A stretch of 64,000 bases of DNA from JABWBH01 sp964526695 (lineage in GTDB: Bacteria; Planctomycetota; Phycisphaerae; UBA1845): contig CAZGJA010000091.1 of the NCBI GenBank assembly GCA_964526695.1, positions 1 to 64,000 of the forward strand, read 5' to 3'. A program made the translations under genes and the position numbers. Each line of letters opens with the position of its first letter. Positions within the stretch are counted from its first letter, which is position 1. Positions 8,118-16,309 of this stretch are shown here, piece by piece. The notes under the pieces were generated by a model. It saw only the letters and a program-made list of their open reading frames with translations, was not told the origin of the DNA and did no database searches.

Positions 8118-8747
8118 ATGACCGTTCCAGTATTCAAATCGAGCGGGGAGCGCGTGGGGGAGATGGAAATCGATCCCGCGCTGCTGGGGACGCGCGTCCG
8201 TCCCACGCTGCTCAAGCAGGCCGTCGTGGCGTACCTGGATCATCAGCGGCATTTCGCGGCCCGTACGCGAAGTCGGTCGATGATCGCCGGCGCGACGCGG
8301 AAGATCTACCGGCAGAAGGGCACGGGTCGGGCGCGCATGGGGCCGATCCGCTCGTGCGTGCGGCGCGGCGGCGGCCGGGCGTTCCCCAAGCAGGCGCCGT
8401 TCGGGAGCAAAGAGCTGCCGCGCGGGATGAGGACGCTGGCCTGGAAGAACGCGATCCTGGCGAAAATCAAGCATGAAAGCGTGCTGATCGTGGACGACCT
8501 GCGGATGGACAAGCCGAAGACCAAGGCGCTGGCGGCGACGCTGACGCGGCTGGGCGCGGCGGGCAGTTGCGTCCTGGCGATCAGCGGCGTCGATCGGAAC
8601 ATCCACCTGTCCGGGCGCAACCTTCCCAAGACGGAAGTGCGGCCGGTCACGGAATTGAACGCCTACGAGATTCTGCGGCGGAAGAAGCTGGTGTTCACGC
8701 GGTCGGGTTTTGAGGCGCTGCTGGCGCGGGTGGCGAAGAAGGCGTAG
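8118..8747 (+). CDS. rplD: 50S ribosomal protein L4
   Basis: The product (about 209 residues) is L4, with VPVFKSSGERVGEMEI at the start, the extended loop RQKGTGRARMG..RGGGRAF that lines the exit tunnel, and KHESVLIVDDL later. L4 in some bacteria autoregulates the S10 operon; nothing here shows whether it does so. Starts at 8106 and 8115 are in frame and equally possible; I prefer MTVPVFKSS with a GGGG about 12 bases upstream. The gaps on both sides are unusually long and repeat-filled. Confidence 0.95.
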   Translation: MTVPVFKSSGERVGEMEIDPALLGTRVRPTLLKQAVVAYLDHQRHFAARTRSRSMIAGATRKIYRQKGTGRARMGPIRSCVRRGGGRAFPKQAPFGSKELPRGMRTLAWKNAILAKIKHESVLIVDDLRMDKPKTKALAATLTRLGAAGSCVLAISGVDRNIHLSGRNLPKTEVRPVTELNAYEILRRKKLVFTRSGFEALLARVAKKA

Positions 8748-8788
8748 TGTACGGCCTCTTTGAAACGGCAACGTACTTGAAACGGATG

Positions 8789-8837
8789 GAGGGCGGGCCT
8801 CTGGCCCGCCGGCGGGCGAGGACGCCCGCCCCCCAAG
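8789..8837. repeat. Dispersed GC-rich palindromic repeat, copy in the rplD-rplW gap
   Basis: A compound palindrome (GGCGGGCCTCTGGCCCGCC followed by GGCGGGCGAGGACGCCCGCC) lies between rplD and rplW. An almost identical copy lies at 38105-38150 after the wzc-like gene, which shows that this is a mobile or amplified intergenic element rather than an operon-specific structure. Confidence 0.8.
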
Positions 8838-8862
8838 ATTGGGCGTGTGAGAAAGAGTTGCC

Positions 8863-9174
8863 ATGAAGCTTCATGATGTCATCAAGCGACCGCTGGTCAC
8901 GGAGAAGGGCACGCACCAGTCCACGCAGGGGCACGACGCCTCGCGGACGCGACCGGCGCGCGGCGGCTCCTACACATTCGAGGTGCATGCGCACGCCAGC
9001 AAGCCGCTGATCCGCGAGGCGATCGAAAAGCTTTACCACGTGAACGTGGTTTCAGTGCGGACGTCGAGGGTGCACGGCAAGGCCCGTCGCGTGCGGTTCA
9101 AGGTGGGGCGGACGAGCGATTGGAAGAAGGCGGTCGTGGTGCTGGACGCCAAGGACCACATCAACCTGTTCTAG
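8863..9174 (+). CDS. rplW: 50S ribosomal protein L23
   Basis: The 103-residue product is L23 (IKRPLVTEKGT at the start, YTFEVHAHASKPLIREAIEK, and KKAVVVLDAKDHINLF at the end). L23 borders the exit tunnel and docks trigger factor and SRP. Between TEKGT and YTFEV there is a charged, His/Arg-rich insertion of about 18 residues (HQSTQGHDASRTRPARGG) that is longer than in most bacteria. Identification is secure. Confidence 0.95.
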   Translation: MKLHDVIKRPLVTEKGTHQSTQGHDASRTRPARGGSYTFEVHAHASKPLIREAIEKLYHVNVVSVRTSRVHGKARRVRFKVGRTSDWKKAVVVLDAKDHINLF

Positions 9175-9192
9175 CGAGAAGGACACAGGCCG

Positions 9193-10056
9193 ATGGCCTT
9201 GAAGAAATATAAACCCACTTCGCCGGGACGCCGGGCGGGGACGGTCAGCGACTTTGCGGAGCTGACGAACACGCAATCCACGCCGCTGAAGTCGTTGTGC
9301 GAGCGGCTGGTGCGGCACGGCGGGCGCAACCATCACGGTTGGATCACGTCGCGGCATCGCGGCGGCGGGGCGCGTCGCATCTACCGGCGCATTGATTTCA
9401 AGCGCGACAAGGACGGCGTCGTGGGGACGGTGGAGAGCGTGGAGTACGATCCCAATCGCTCCAGCCACATCGCCCTCGTGAAGTACGCGGACGAGGAGTA
9501 TCGCTACATCCTCGCGCCGTCGGGGCTTAAGGCGGGCATGACCGTCCAGAGCGGCCAGTCGGTCGAGCCGCTGCTGGGGTACACGATGCCGCTGAAGAGC
9601 ATGCCCACGGGCATGGACGTGCACAATATTGAGATGAACGCCGGGCAGGGCGGCAAGCTGGTCCGTGCGGCGGGCGGCTCGGCGCGTTACCTCTCACGGG
9701 AGGGCGGCTGGGCGATTCTGGTGCTGCCGTCGGGCGAAATGCGTCAGGTGCGCGAGGAATGCCGTGCGACGATCGGGCAGCTTGGCAACGCCGAACACCA
9801 GAATATCAACTGGGGCAAGGCGGGGCGCACGCGGCATCGCGGACGGCGCCCATATGTTCGAGGCACGGCTCAGAATCCGGTGTCGCACCCGCTGGGCGGC
9901 GGCGAAGGTCGCAGCGGCGGCGGTCGTCACCCGTGCAGCAAATGGGGCAAGCTCGCCAAGGGCGGTCGCACCCGTCCGGCGCGGAAGCCTTCGAGCAAGC
10001 GTATCCTGCGTCGTCGGAAAAGCGTGAGGTACGGTCAGTTGCCCAGGCCGAAGTAG
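9193..10056 (+). CDS. rplB: 50S ribosomal protein L2
   Basis: The 287-residue product is L2: ALKKYKPTSPGRR at the start, GRNHHGWITSRHRGGG, and the conserved C-terminal loop NPVSHPLGGGEGRSGGGRHP that approaches the peptidyl transferase centre. In that loop the Asp usual before the conserved His is Ser. Length is close to the bacterial norm (about 275). It follows rplW after 18 bases and is separated from rpsS by about 90 bases containing a short GCTGTT-type repeat. Confidence 0.97.
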   Translation: MALKKYKPTSPGRRAGTVSDFAELTNTQSTPLKSLCERLVRHGGRNHHGWITSRHRGGGARRIYRRIDFKRDKDGVVGTVESVEYDPNRSSHIALVKYADEEYRYILAPSGLKAGMTVQSGQSVEPLLGYTMPLKSMPTGMDVHNIEMNAGQGGKLVRAAGGSARYLSREGGWAILVLPSGEMRQVREECRATIGQLGNAEHQNINWGKAGRTRHRGRRPYVRGTAQNPVSHPLGGGEGRSGGGRHPCSKWGKLAKGGRTRPARKPSSKRILRRRKSVRYGQLPRPK

Positions 10057-10145
10057 AGGGAGCTGTTAGCTGTTCGCTGTTCGTTGTCAGCCATTTGACG
10101 AAGCAGTGTCTGAAACACGGACTGAACGGAGCGGAGTTTTTTCGC

Positions 10146-10427
10146 ATGTCACGATCGCAAAAGAAGGGGCCGTTCGTGGATGAGCGGCTGTATGAAAAAG
10201 CCATGCGTGCGAAGGACGGCGGCTCGTACGCTCCGATCCGCACGTGGCGTCGTGCGTGCACGATTGTCCCGGAGTTCGTGGGGCTAAAGTTTGAAGTGCA
10301 CAACGGCAAGATGTTTCACCAGGTGTTCGTGACCGAGGAGATGGTGGGTCACAAGCTCGGCGAGTTCAGCCCGACGCGGACGTTCAAGGGTCACTCAGGG
10401 CACCGCAAGGCGGACGCAGCGAAGTAG
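10146..10427 (+). CDS. rpsS: 30S ribosomal protein S19
   Basis: The 93-residue product begins MSRSQKKGPFVDERL and contains TWRRACTIVPEFVGL and VTEEMVGHKLGEFSPTRTF, the S19 signature. S19 binds the 3' domain of 16S rRNA in the 30S head. The ATG at 10146 gives the canonical length; an open frame extends upstream into non-coding repeat sequence and should be ignored. rplV follows after 14 bases. Confidence 0.97.
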   Translation: MSRSQKKGPFVDERLYEKAMRAKDGGSYAPIRTWRRACTIVPEFVGLKFEVHNGKMFHQVFVTEEMVGHKLGEFSPTRTFKGHSGHRKADAAK

Positions 10428-10441
10428 CGGAGAGATCGCAC

Positions 10442-10783
10442 ATGAGCGAGCAAAAGAACTGGCTGGCGCTGCACCGATTCGCGCGGATCAGCCCGCGGAA
10501 GGCGAGGCTGGTGATCGACACCATCCGCGGGCGGCGGTGCGCGGAGGCGCTGGAGCTGCTGCAGTTTAACCGGCGGCGGTCGGCGCGGATGATCGAGAAC
10601 GTGCTGCGGTCTGCGATGGCCAACGCCGACGAGCAGGAGGCGGACATGCGCCGGCTGGTCGTGGCGGAGGCGCGGATCGACGGGGGACCGACCTATCCGC
10701 GGTGGCAGCCGAAGGACCGTGGCCGAGCGCATCCGATTACGAAGCGCACGAGTCACATCGTGATCCAGGTGACGGAGAAGTAG
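10442..10783 (+). CDS. rplV: 50S ribosomal protein L22
   Basis: The 113-residue product matches L22: ARISPRKARLVIDTIRG near the start, RSARMIENVLRSAMANA, and the tunnel hairpin with ARIDGGPTYPRWQPKDRGRA, ending THIVIQVTEK. L22 lines the exit tunnel where macrolides bind. It sits tightly after rpsS and before rpsC, within the S10 operon order. Confidence 0.97.
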   Translation: MSEQKNWLALHRFARISPRKARLVIDTIRGRRCAEALELLQFNRRRSARMIENVLRSAMANADEQEADMRRLVVAEARIDGGPTYPRWQPKDRGRAHPITKRTSHIVIQVTEK

Positions 10784-10825
10784 TCGAGGTCGGCGGCGCG
10801 GCGGCGTTAGCGCGGGGAGATTCAT

Positions 10826-11527
10826 GTGGGTCAGAAGATCCATCCAAGAGGGTTTCGCGTCGGGATCACGGAGGACTGGCGTTCGCGCTGGTACGCGCCC
10901 AAGGCCGCGTTCGGCGAGTTCCTGATCGAGGACCACAAGATCCGCGAGTTTGTGGATCGCCGGCTCAATCAGAATCCGCCCTACGCCGCAGTCGCGGAGG
11001 TCGAGGTCGAGCGCACCCGGACGGACGTGAAGGTGGTGCTGCACACGGGGCGTCCGGGCCTGGTGATCGGTCCGCGCGGCTCGGAGATCGAGAAGCTGCG
11101 AGAGGCGCTGGAGGAGTTGATCGACCGGAAGGTCGAAGTTCGGATCGTCGAGATCAAGTTCCCGGACACCAACGCGCAGCTCGTGGCCGAGGGCATCGCC
11201 GACGGTCTCAAGAAGCGCGGCGGGTTCCGCCGGGTGATCAAGCAGCGTGCGGAGACGGCTATGGCCTCCGGCGTCCAGGGGATCAAGATTCGTTGCTCCG
11301 GCCGGCTGGGCGGGGCGGAGATGGCGCGGGTGGAGAACCTGATTCGCGGGTCGATTCCGCTGCACACGCTGCAGGCGCACATCGAATACGGCTTCGCGAT
11401 CGCGCGAACGACGTACGGCACGATCGGCGTGAAGGTGTGGCTGTACCTGGGCAGGTACGGCAAGGAGCCTGCGCTGGTTCAAGAGCCGGGCGCGCGGCGG
11501 CACATGGGTCGCGGGAAGCGTGGATAG
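10826..11527 (+). CDS. rpsC: 30S ribosomal protein S3
   Basis: The 233-residue product has MGQKIHPRGFRVGI at the start, the KH-domain motif GLVIGPRGSEIEKL, and GFAIARTTYGTIGVKVWLY in the C-terminal domain. S3 lies at the mRNA entry channel. The start is GTG at 10826, with GGGGAGA about 9 bases upstream. Length and motifs are canonical. Confidence 0.97.
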   Translation: MGQKIHPRGFRVGITEDWRSRWYAPKAAFGEFLIEDHKIREFVDRRLNQNPPYAAVAEVEVERTRTDVKVVLHTGRPGLVIGPRGSEIEKLREALEELIDRKVEVRIVEIKFPDTNAQLVAEGIADGLKKRGGFRRVIKQRAETAMASGVQGIKIRCSGRLGGAEMARVENLIRGSIPLHTLQAHIEYGFAIARTTYGTIGVKVWLYLGRYGKEPALVQEPGARRHMGRGKRG

Positions 11528-11602
11528 CAGGCTCGTCCGCACCTCGCGCGGGCATGGCGCGGGGTGGGATGGTTTTGGCCCTTAAGCGGGAGTGATCGAC
11601 GC

Positions 11603-12022
11603 ATGGCGTTGATGCCAAAAAGAGTGAAGTGGCGGAAGTCGCAGCGCGGGAAACTGCGCGGTCCCGCCCAGCGCGGCAACCGGGTTTCGTACGGCGAGTA
11701 CGGGCTGCAGGCGTTGGGCACCGGCTGGATCACCGGGCGGCAGATCGAGGCCGGTCGTGTGGCCGCCACGCACTTCCTCCACCGCGAGGGGCGCGTGTAC
11801 ATCCGGATCTTCCCGGCCAAGCCGGTGTCGGCCAAGCCGCTCGAAACGCGCATGGGCAAGGGCAAGGGCGACCCTGAGGACTGGGTGGCCTGCGTGAAGG
11901 AGGGCATGGTGCTGTTCGAAATCGGCGGGGTGGAAGAGGACATCGCCAAGAGCGCGATGGTGCGCGTGGCGAGCAAGATGCCGATGCGGTGCCGGATGGT
12001 TCGTCGCCGGCACGGGCTGTAA
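11603..12022 (+). CDS. rplP: 50S ribosomal protein L16
   Basis: The 139-residue product is L16 (MPKRVKWRKSQRGKLRG, then GEYGLQALGTGWITGRQIEA, ARVAATHFL-like region, and MRCRMVRRRHGL at the end). L16 supports the A-site tRNA. The ATG at 11603 gives MALMPKRVKW; the second Met (11612) is an equally good start. An upstream in-frame GTG/ATG reading adds residues not found in L16. Confidence 0.96.
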   Translation: MALMPKRVKWRKSQRGKLRGPAQRGNRVSYGEYGLQALGTGWITGRQIEAGRVAATHFLHREGRVYIRIFPAKPVSAKPLETRMGKGKGDPEDWVACVKEGMVLFEIGGVEEDIAKSAMVRVASKMPMRCRMVRRRHGL

Positions 12023-12063
12023 CGGCGGGGCGGGGCGCGGGTCAGCTCGGGGGAGCAGGTCAG

Positions 12064-12264
12064 ATGAAGATTTCCGCGGTGCGCGAAACCAAGACGGAGG
12101 AGTTGCAGAGCGAGTTGGACCGGCTGCGCCGGCACCTGTTCGACCTCCGTTCGCAGGCGGTGACGGAGAAGCTGGAGAATCCGCATAACCTCACGCACAC
12201 GAAGCGGGACATCGCCCGCGTGATGACGGTGATGCGGGAACGCGGCGTGAGGGCGGTGGGGTAA
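12064..12264 (+). CDS. rpmC: 50S ribosomal protein L29
   Basis: The 66-residue product (MKISAVRETKTEELQSELD, then HLFDLRSQAVTEKLENP) is the two-helix hairpin of L29, which sits beside L23 at the tunnel exit. The ATG at 12064 is the canonical start, 41 bases after the rplP stop. An open frame running further upstream overlaps rplP and is not supported. Confidence 0.94.
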   Translation: MKISAVRETKTEELQSELDRLRRHLFDLRSQAVTEKLENPHNLTHTKRDIARVMTVMRERGVRAVG

Positions 12265-12312
12265 GCGGGGCGGGACGCAGGGTCCGGCCTTTTTTGTCGG
12301 GGACGCAATCGC

Positions 12313-12630
12313 ATGGCAACGTCGGCGACGGCAACAACTGAAAAGAAAGCTCGCTCTCCGCGGGCGATGATGGTCGGCGTGGTCAAGTCGAACAAGTGCA
12401 TGAAGACCATCACGGTGGAGTACGAGTTCTCGTACCGCCACCCGAAGTACGGCAAGTACATGCGCAAGCACGGCCGGGTCCACGCCCACGACGAGAAGAA
12501 CGAGGCGCACCCGGGTGACCGCGTGCAGATCGCGTTCTGCCGACCGTATTCGAAGACGAAGTGCTGGCGGCTGGTGAAGGTGCTGAGGAGCAATCCGCTC
12601 GCCGGGGAACTGGCCGGGGCAAAGGTCTGA
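12313..12630 (+). CDS. rpsQ: 30S ribosomal protein S17
   Basis: The 105-residue product has the S17 OB fold: MMVGVVKSNKCMKTITVEYE, HPKYGKYMRKHGRVHAHDE and GDRVQIAFCRPYSKTKCWRL. An N-terminal extension of about 18 residues rich in Ala and Thr precedes the core, and the C-terminus is slightly longer than usual. Order and spacing place it in the S10 operon between rpmC and rplN. Confidence 0.95.
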   Translation: MATSATATTEKKARSPRAMMVGVVKSNKCMKTITVEYEFSYRHPKYGKYMRKHGRVHAHDEKNEAHPGDRVQIAFCRPYSKTKCWRLVKVLRSNPLAGELAGAKV

Positions 12631-12651
12631 CGCAGGGGTGACGGCAACGCC

Positions 12652-13065
12652 ATGATCATTCAATACTCACGGGTGGACGTCGCGGACAACACCGGCGCCA
12701 AAGAGGCGATGGTGATCAGCGTGTACAAAGGCTCGACGTCGCGCATCGGCAAGCCGCGCCTGCAGGTGGCGGGCGTGGGCGACATCGTTTTTGTCACGGT
12801 GAAGAAGGCGCTGCCCAACAGCGATTTCATGGGCGGCAACACGCGGAAAGACCGGTCAAAGCGGCGCACGACCAAGGCCGTGGTGGTGCGGACGGTGAAG
12901 GCGACGCGGCGCCCCGACGGCGGTTACGTTCGGTTTGACTCCAACGCGGTGGTGTTGCTGGACGAGAAGAACGAGCCGAAGGGCACCCGCATTTTCGGCG
13001 CCGTGGGGCGCGAGCTCCGCGAGAAGTTCATGAAAATCATCTCGCTGGCGGAAGAGGTGGTCTGA
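12652..13065 (+). CDS. rplN: 50S ribosomal protein L14
   Basis: The product is L14: MIIQYSRVDVADNTGAKEAM at the start and GTRIFGAVGRELREK near the end. At 137 residues it is about 15 longer than the usual 122. The extra residues form a basic insertion around LPNSDFMGGNTRKDRSKRR in the middle of the fold. Its stop codon overlaps the rplX start by one base (TGATG), suggesting coupled translation. Confidence 0.96.
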   Translation: MIIQYSRVDVADNTGAKEAMVISVYKGSTSRIGKPRLQVAGVGDIVFVTVKKALPNSDFMGGNTRKDRSKRRTTKAVVVRTVKATRRPDGGYVRFDSNAVVLLDEKNEPKGTRIFGAVGRELREKFMKIISLAEEVV

Positions 13066-13421
13066 TGGCGTGCCATATTCGCAAGAATGACACGGTGATG
13101 GTGATCGCCGGCTCGCACAAGGGCGCGAAGGGCAAGGTTCTTCGCGTGGACGTGCGGGCGGGGGAGGTGGTGATCGAGGGCGTCAACATGGTGTACCGCC
13201 ATGTGAGGCCGTCGAAGCGCAACCCCAAGGGCGGGCGGCTTCAGAAGGAGGCGCCGGTGAAGCTGTCGAAGGTGCTGCCGTTCGATCCGGCCGCGGGCAA
13301 GGCGTCCCGCGTGCGGTTCGAGACGAAGCACGACGACCACGGCCGCGTGGTGGAAAAGCGTCGCGTGACGACGGGGAAGGGCACGTTGCTGCACACGCTC
13401 CGCAAGGCGACCAGCGAGTAA
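13065..13421 (+). CDS. rplX: 50S ribosomal protein L24
   Basis: The 118-residue product has the KOW motif NDTVMVIAGSHKGAKGKVLR at residues 5-25 and the L24 continuation GVNMVYRHVRPSKRNPKGG. L24 is an early assembly protein. It overlaps rplN by one base. Slightly longer than the common 103-105 residues through its C-terminal part. Confidence 0.96.
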   Translation: MACHIRKNDTVMVIAGSHKGAKGKVLRVDVRAGEVVIEGVNMVYRHVRPSKRNPKGGRLQKEAPVKLSKVLPFDPAAGKASRVRFETKHDDHGRVVEKRRVTTGKGTLLHTLRKATSE

Positions 13422-13467
13422 AGGCAACCGGGCGACCCGCGGGCGGGAGCAACAGAGGATCGCAGGC

Positions 13468-14013
13468 ATGGCGAGGTTACTGGAACACTATCAGACCAAC
13501 GTCCGTCCGAAGCTGGCGGAGGATCTGGGCATCGGCAACCCGATGGCCATCCCGCGGCTGAAGAAGGTCGTCGTGTCGATGGGCGTGGGCAAGGCGGCGG
13601 TGGACAAGAAGATTCTGGAATCCGCGCAGAAGGACCTGGCGACCATCACGGGGCAGAAGCCGATCGTGTGCAAGGCGCGCAAGAGCGTGTCGAACTTCAA
13701 GCTCCGCGAGGGGATGGACATCGGCGCGATGGTGACGCTGCGCGGCAAGCGAATGTACGAGTTTCTCGACCGTCTGATCAACGCCGGCATCCCGCGTCTG
13801 CGCGACTTCCGAGGGCTGAAGACGAACTTCGACGGGCACGGCAACTACTCGATGGGCCTGTCGGAGCAGACGATTTTCTCGGAAATCAACCTGGACCAGG
13901 TCGAACACACGCTGGGGATGAACATCACGATGGTGACATCGGCGGGCAGCGACGCGGCGGGCAAGCGGCTGCTGGAGCTGATGGGGGTGCCGTTTCGGAA
14001 GGCGGAGGGATAA
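13468..14013 (+). CDS. rplE: 50S ribosomal protein L5
   Basis: The 181-residue product matches L5: KVVVSMGVGKA, ARKSVSNFKLREGMDIGAMV, LRGKRMYEFLDRLI, and GNYSMGLSEQTIF. L5 binds 5S rRNA and contacts S13. Length is canonical. rpsN follows after 9 bases. Confidence 0.97.
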   Translation: MARLLEHYQTNVRPKLAEDLGIGNPMAIPRLKKVVVSMGVGKAAVDKKILESAQKDLATITGQKPIVCKARKSVSNFKLREGMDIGAMVTLRGKRMYEFLDRLINAGIPRLRDFRGLKTNFDGHGNYSMGLSEQTIFSEINLDQVEHTLGMNITMVTSAGSDAAGKRLLELMGVPFRKAEG

Positions 14014-14022
14014 GGCAAGCTC

Positions 14023-14208
14023 ATGGCAACGACAGCATGGAAGAACAAAGCGAACGCGGAGCCGAAGTTCTCGACACGGCGCGTGCGGCGCTGCCAGTTG
14101 TGCGGGCGGTCGCGGGCGGTGTACCGCAAGTTCAAGCTGTGCCGCCTGTGCTTCCGCAAGCTGGCGCACAAGGGCGAGATTCCGGGCGTGCGCAAGTCGA
14201 GCTGGTAG
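14023..14208 (+). CDS. rpsN: 30S ribosomal protein S14, zinc-binding short form
   Basis: The 61-residue product is the short, zinc-type (C+) S14. It has CQLCG followed by CRLC, which forms the four-Cys site, and the end RKLAHKGEIPGVRKSSW is typical. The presence of the zinc form, together with zinc-type S4 and L36 in this block, means these ribosomes depend on zinc at several places. Encoded between rplE and rpsH as expected. Confidence 0.96.
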   Translation: MATTAWKNKANAEPKFSTRRVRRCQLCGRSRAVYRKFKLCRLCFRKLAHKGEIPGVRKSSW

Positions 14209-14264
14209 CGGGTGCGGGGCGCCGTCGAGGGTGAGAGGCTGATTTTTTCGACGAGGGGTTCGGG

Positions 14265-14660
14265 ATGCTGACAGATCCAATCGCGGACATGTTGACGCGG
14301 ATTCGCAATGCGGCGCGGGTGCGGCGCAAGCAGGTGAACGTTCCCGCGTCGCGGGTGAAGCGCGGCATCGCGCAGGTGCTTCGCGAGGAAGGCTACATCA
14401 ACGGCTTCGACTTCATTCCCGACGCGCGTCAGGGGCTGCTGCGGATCGACCTGCGTTACGGGGCGAGGGGCGAGGACGTGATCCACCGGATTGACCGCGT
14501 CTCGAAGCCGGGTTGCCGCGTGTACGCCAGCGCGGGGGAACTGCCCCGCGTGATGGACGGGCTGGGGATCGCGGTGGTGTCCACCAACCAGGGCGTGCTC
14601 TCGGATCGCGCCTGTCGTGAACGAAGCATCGGCGGCGAGGTGGTCTGCATCGTCGCCTAG
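14265..14660 (+). CDS. rpsH: 30S ribosomal protein S8
   Basis: The 131-residue product is S8: DPIADMLTRIRNAARVRRKQV at the start, then ILREEGYI-like and the C-terminal GLGIAVVSTNQGVLSDR. S8 binds 16S rRNA helix 21 and in some bacteria represses the spc operon. Start MLTDPIADML is canonical. Confidence 0.96.
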   Translation: MLTDPIADMLTRIRNAARVRRKQVNVPASRVKRGIAQVLREEGYINGFDFIPDARQGLLRIDLRYGARGEDVIHRIDRVSKPGCRVYASAGELPRVMDGLGIAVVSTNQGVLSDRACRERSIGGEVVCIVA

Positions 14661-14685
14661 GCGGGGAAAGGCAAGGAACAGGCAG

Positions 14686-15282
14686 ATGTCAAGGCTGGGC
14701 AGCAAACCCGTTTCGTATCCGTCATCAGTCACGGTGACGCTGAGCGGCGCTCAGGTGGCCGTCAAGGGGGCGAGGGGATCGCTCTCGCTGAGCCTTCCCG
14801 CGGGCACGCAGGCGGAGGTGAATGCGTCGTCGCGCAGCGTGACGGTCAAGCGGGCCGACGACCTGAAGCAGAGCCGCGCGAACCACGGCTTAGCCCGGGC
14901 GCTGATCGCCAACATGGTGAAGGGCGTTTCGGACGGCTTCTCCAAGCGGCTGCTGATTTACGGAACCGGTTACAACTGCAAGCTGGACGGCAAGAAGCTC
15001 TGCCTGAACATCGGGTTCATGGGTCGCAAGACCGCGTCCGGGGCGCAGTACGAGAAGCCCATTCCGGACGGGATCAAGGTCACGGTCGAGGCGCCTGCGG
15101 CCCGCGGCGACAACGAGCCGGCGAAGATTCTAATCGAAGGCTGCGACCGGGCGATGGTGGGCGAGTTCGCGGCCGAGGTGCGGGCGCTGCGAAGGGCCGA
15201 GCCGTACAAGGGCAAGGGCATCCGATACGACAACGAAGTGGTGAAGCGCAAGCAGGGCAAGGCCGTCACCGGCGGCGGTTGA
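14686..15282 (+). CDS. rplF: 50S ribosomal protein L6
   Basis: The product (198 residues) is L6: MSRLGSKPVSYPSSV at the start, LARALIANMVKGVSDGFSKR, and the conserved AEPYKGKGIRYDNEVVKRKQG near the C-terminus. It is about 20 residues longer than usual because of a loop after ASGAQYEKPIPDGI. ATG 14686 gives the normal start; an upstream reading overlaps rpsH. Confidence 0.96.
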   Translation: MSRLGSKPVSYPSSVTVTLSGAQVAVKGARGSLSLSLPAGTQAEVNASSRSVTVKRADDLKQSRANHGLARALIANMVKGVSDGFSKRLLIYGTGYNCKLDGKKLCLNIGFMGRKTASGAQYEKPIPDGIKVTVEAPAARGDNEPAKILIEGCDRAMVGEFAAEVRALRRAEPYKGKGIRYDNEVVKRKQGKAVTGGG

Positions 15283-15329
15283 TGCCTGGAACTGACAGGG
15301 ATCCGGCCCGGACGGACCGGAGTGCTGAG

Positions 15330-15698
15330 ATGAACTTACAAAAACTCAAAGCCGTGCAGCGGGATCGTCGCAAGACGCGCATTCGCAAGAAGGTGGAAGG
15401 CACGTCGCAGCGCCCGCGGCTGACGGTGTTCCGCAGCCTGAATCACATCTACGCGCAGGTCATTAACGACGACGCGGGGGTGACGTTGTGCTCGGCGAGC
15501 ACGGCGGCGAAGGATCTGCGCGGCAAAGTGGGCACAGGCGGCAACGTGGCGGCGGCGAAGGAAGTGGGCAAGGCCATCGCGGCGGCGGCGCTGGCGCAGG
15601 GCGTCAAGGCGGTCTGCCTGGATCGCAACGGGTACAGGTACCACGGGCGGATCAAGGCGCTGGCGGACGCGGCGCGAGAAGGCGGCCTGGCTTTCTAG
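15330..15698 (+). CDS. rplR: 50S ribosomal protein L18
   Basis: The 122-residue product is L18: RRKTRIRKKVEGTSQRPRL, then VFRSLNHIYAQVINDDAG and FDRNGYRYHGR-type end (LDRNGYRYHGRIKALADAAR). L18 binds 5S rRNA. ATG 15330 gives canonical length. The 101-base gap to rpsE contains a GGCGGGCATAACCCGCC palindrome. Confidence 0.96.
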   Translation: MNLQKLKAVQRDRRKTRIRKKVEGTSQRPRLTVFRSLNHIYAQVINDDAGVTLCSASTAAKDLRGKVGTGGNVAAAKEVGKAIAAAALAQGVKAVCLDRNGYRYHGRIKALADAAREGGLAF

Positions 15699-15728
15699 AG
15701 GCGGCGGAGCGACGTGTGCGGCGTGGGG

Positions 15729-15752
15729 AGGCGGGCATAACCCGCCCTGCGG
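15729..15752. repeat. GGCGGGCATAACCCGCC palindrome between rplR and rpsE
   Basis: A 7-bp-arm palindrome of the same type as those at 30222, 34281, 42822 and 42991. It lies inside the ribosomal operon, where it could form a hairpin in the mRNA; no T-tract follows, so it is not a terminator. Confidence 0.7.
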
Positions 15753-15799
15753 CCAGGGGCGGTGAGGCGGCGGCGGGTCAGGACAAGGGCGGCTAGATC

Positions 15800-16303
15800 A
15801 TGGCGGAAAGAACACCGGTTCATCGTGAAGAGGGCGGTCTGGAGGACAGCGTGGTCCGCGTGTACCGCTGCGCGAAGGTGGTCAAGGGCGGTCGGCGTTT
15901 CAGCTTCGCCGCGCTGGTGATCGTGGGTGATCGCCAAGGTCAGGTCGGGCTGGGCTACGGCAAGAGCACGGAAGTGCCCTCGTCGGTGGAAAAGGCCAAG
16001 AAGCTTGCGGGGCGCAGCCTGATGCGCGTGAAGCTCACGGGCAACGGGACGATTCCGCACCGGGTGATCGGTCAGTCCGGCGCGAGCCGGGTGGTGCTGC
16101 TTCCCGCCAGTCCGGGAACGGGCGTCATCGCGGGCGCGAGCGTTCGGGCGGTGCTGGAGCTGGCGGGCGTCAAGGACGTGCTGACCAAGAGCTACGGCTC
16201 GACCAGCCCGAAGAACCTGTGCCGCGCGACGCTGGACGCGCTCAATCGGCTGATGAGCCGCGAGGATATTGAGGAACTGCGGGGCGTGAAGCTCGCGGGG
16301 TAG
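15800..16303 (+). CDS. rpsE: 30S ribosomal protein S5
   Basis: The 167-residue product is S5: RVYRCAKVVKGGRRFSFAAL and VIVGDRQGQVGLGYGKSTEV form the double-stranded-RNA-binding part, and PASPGTGVIAGASVRAVLEL the C-terminal domain. S5 contributes to decoding accuracy. rplO follows after 6 bases; the rpmD (L30) gene often found between them is absent. Confidence 0.97.
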   Translation: MAERTPVHREEGGLEDSVVRVYRCAKVVKGGRRFSFAALVIVGDRQGQVGLGYGKSTEVPSSVEKAKKLAGRSLMRVKLTGNGTIPHRVIGQSGASRVVLLPASPGTGVIAGASVRAVLELAGVKDVLTKSYGSTSPKNLCRATLDALNRLMSREDIEELRGVKLAG

Positions 16304-16309
16304 TCAAGC

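Noticed and set aside
7224..8864. 546-codon minus-strand open frame across rplC and rplD
   Set aside because: It is antisense to two certain ribosomal protein genes and passes through tandem repeats.
12281..12300. Terminator between rpmC and rpsQ (CCGGCCTTTTTTG)
   Set aside because: The T-tract is present but no stable stem precedes it.
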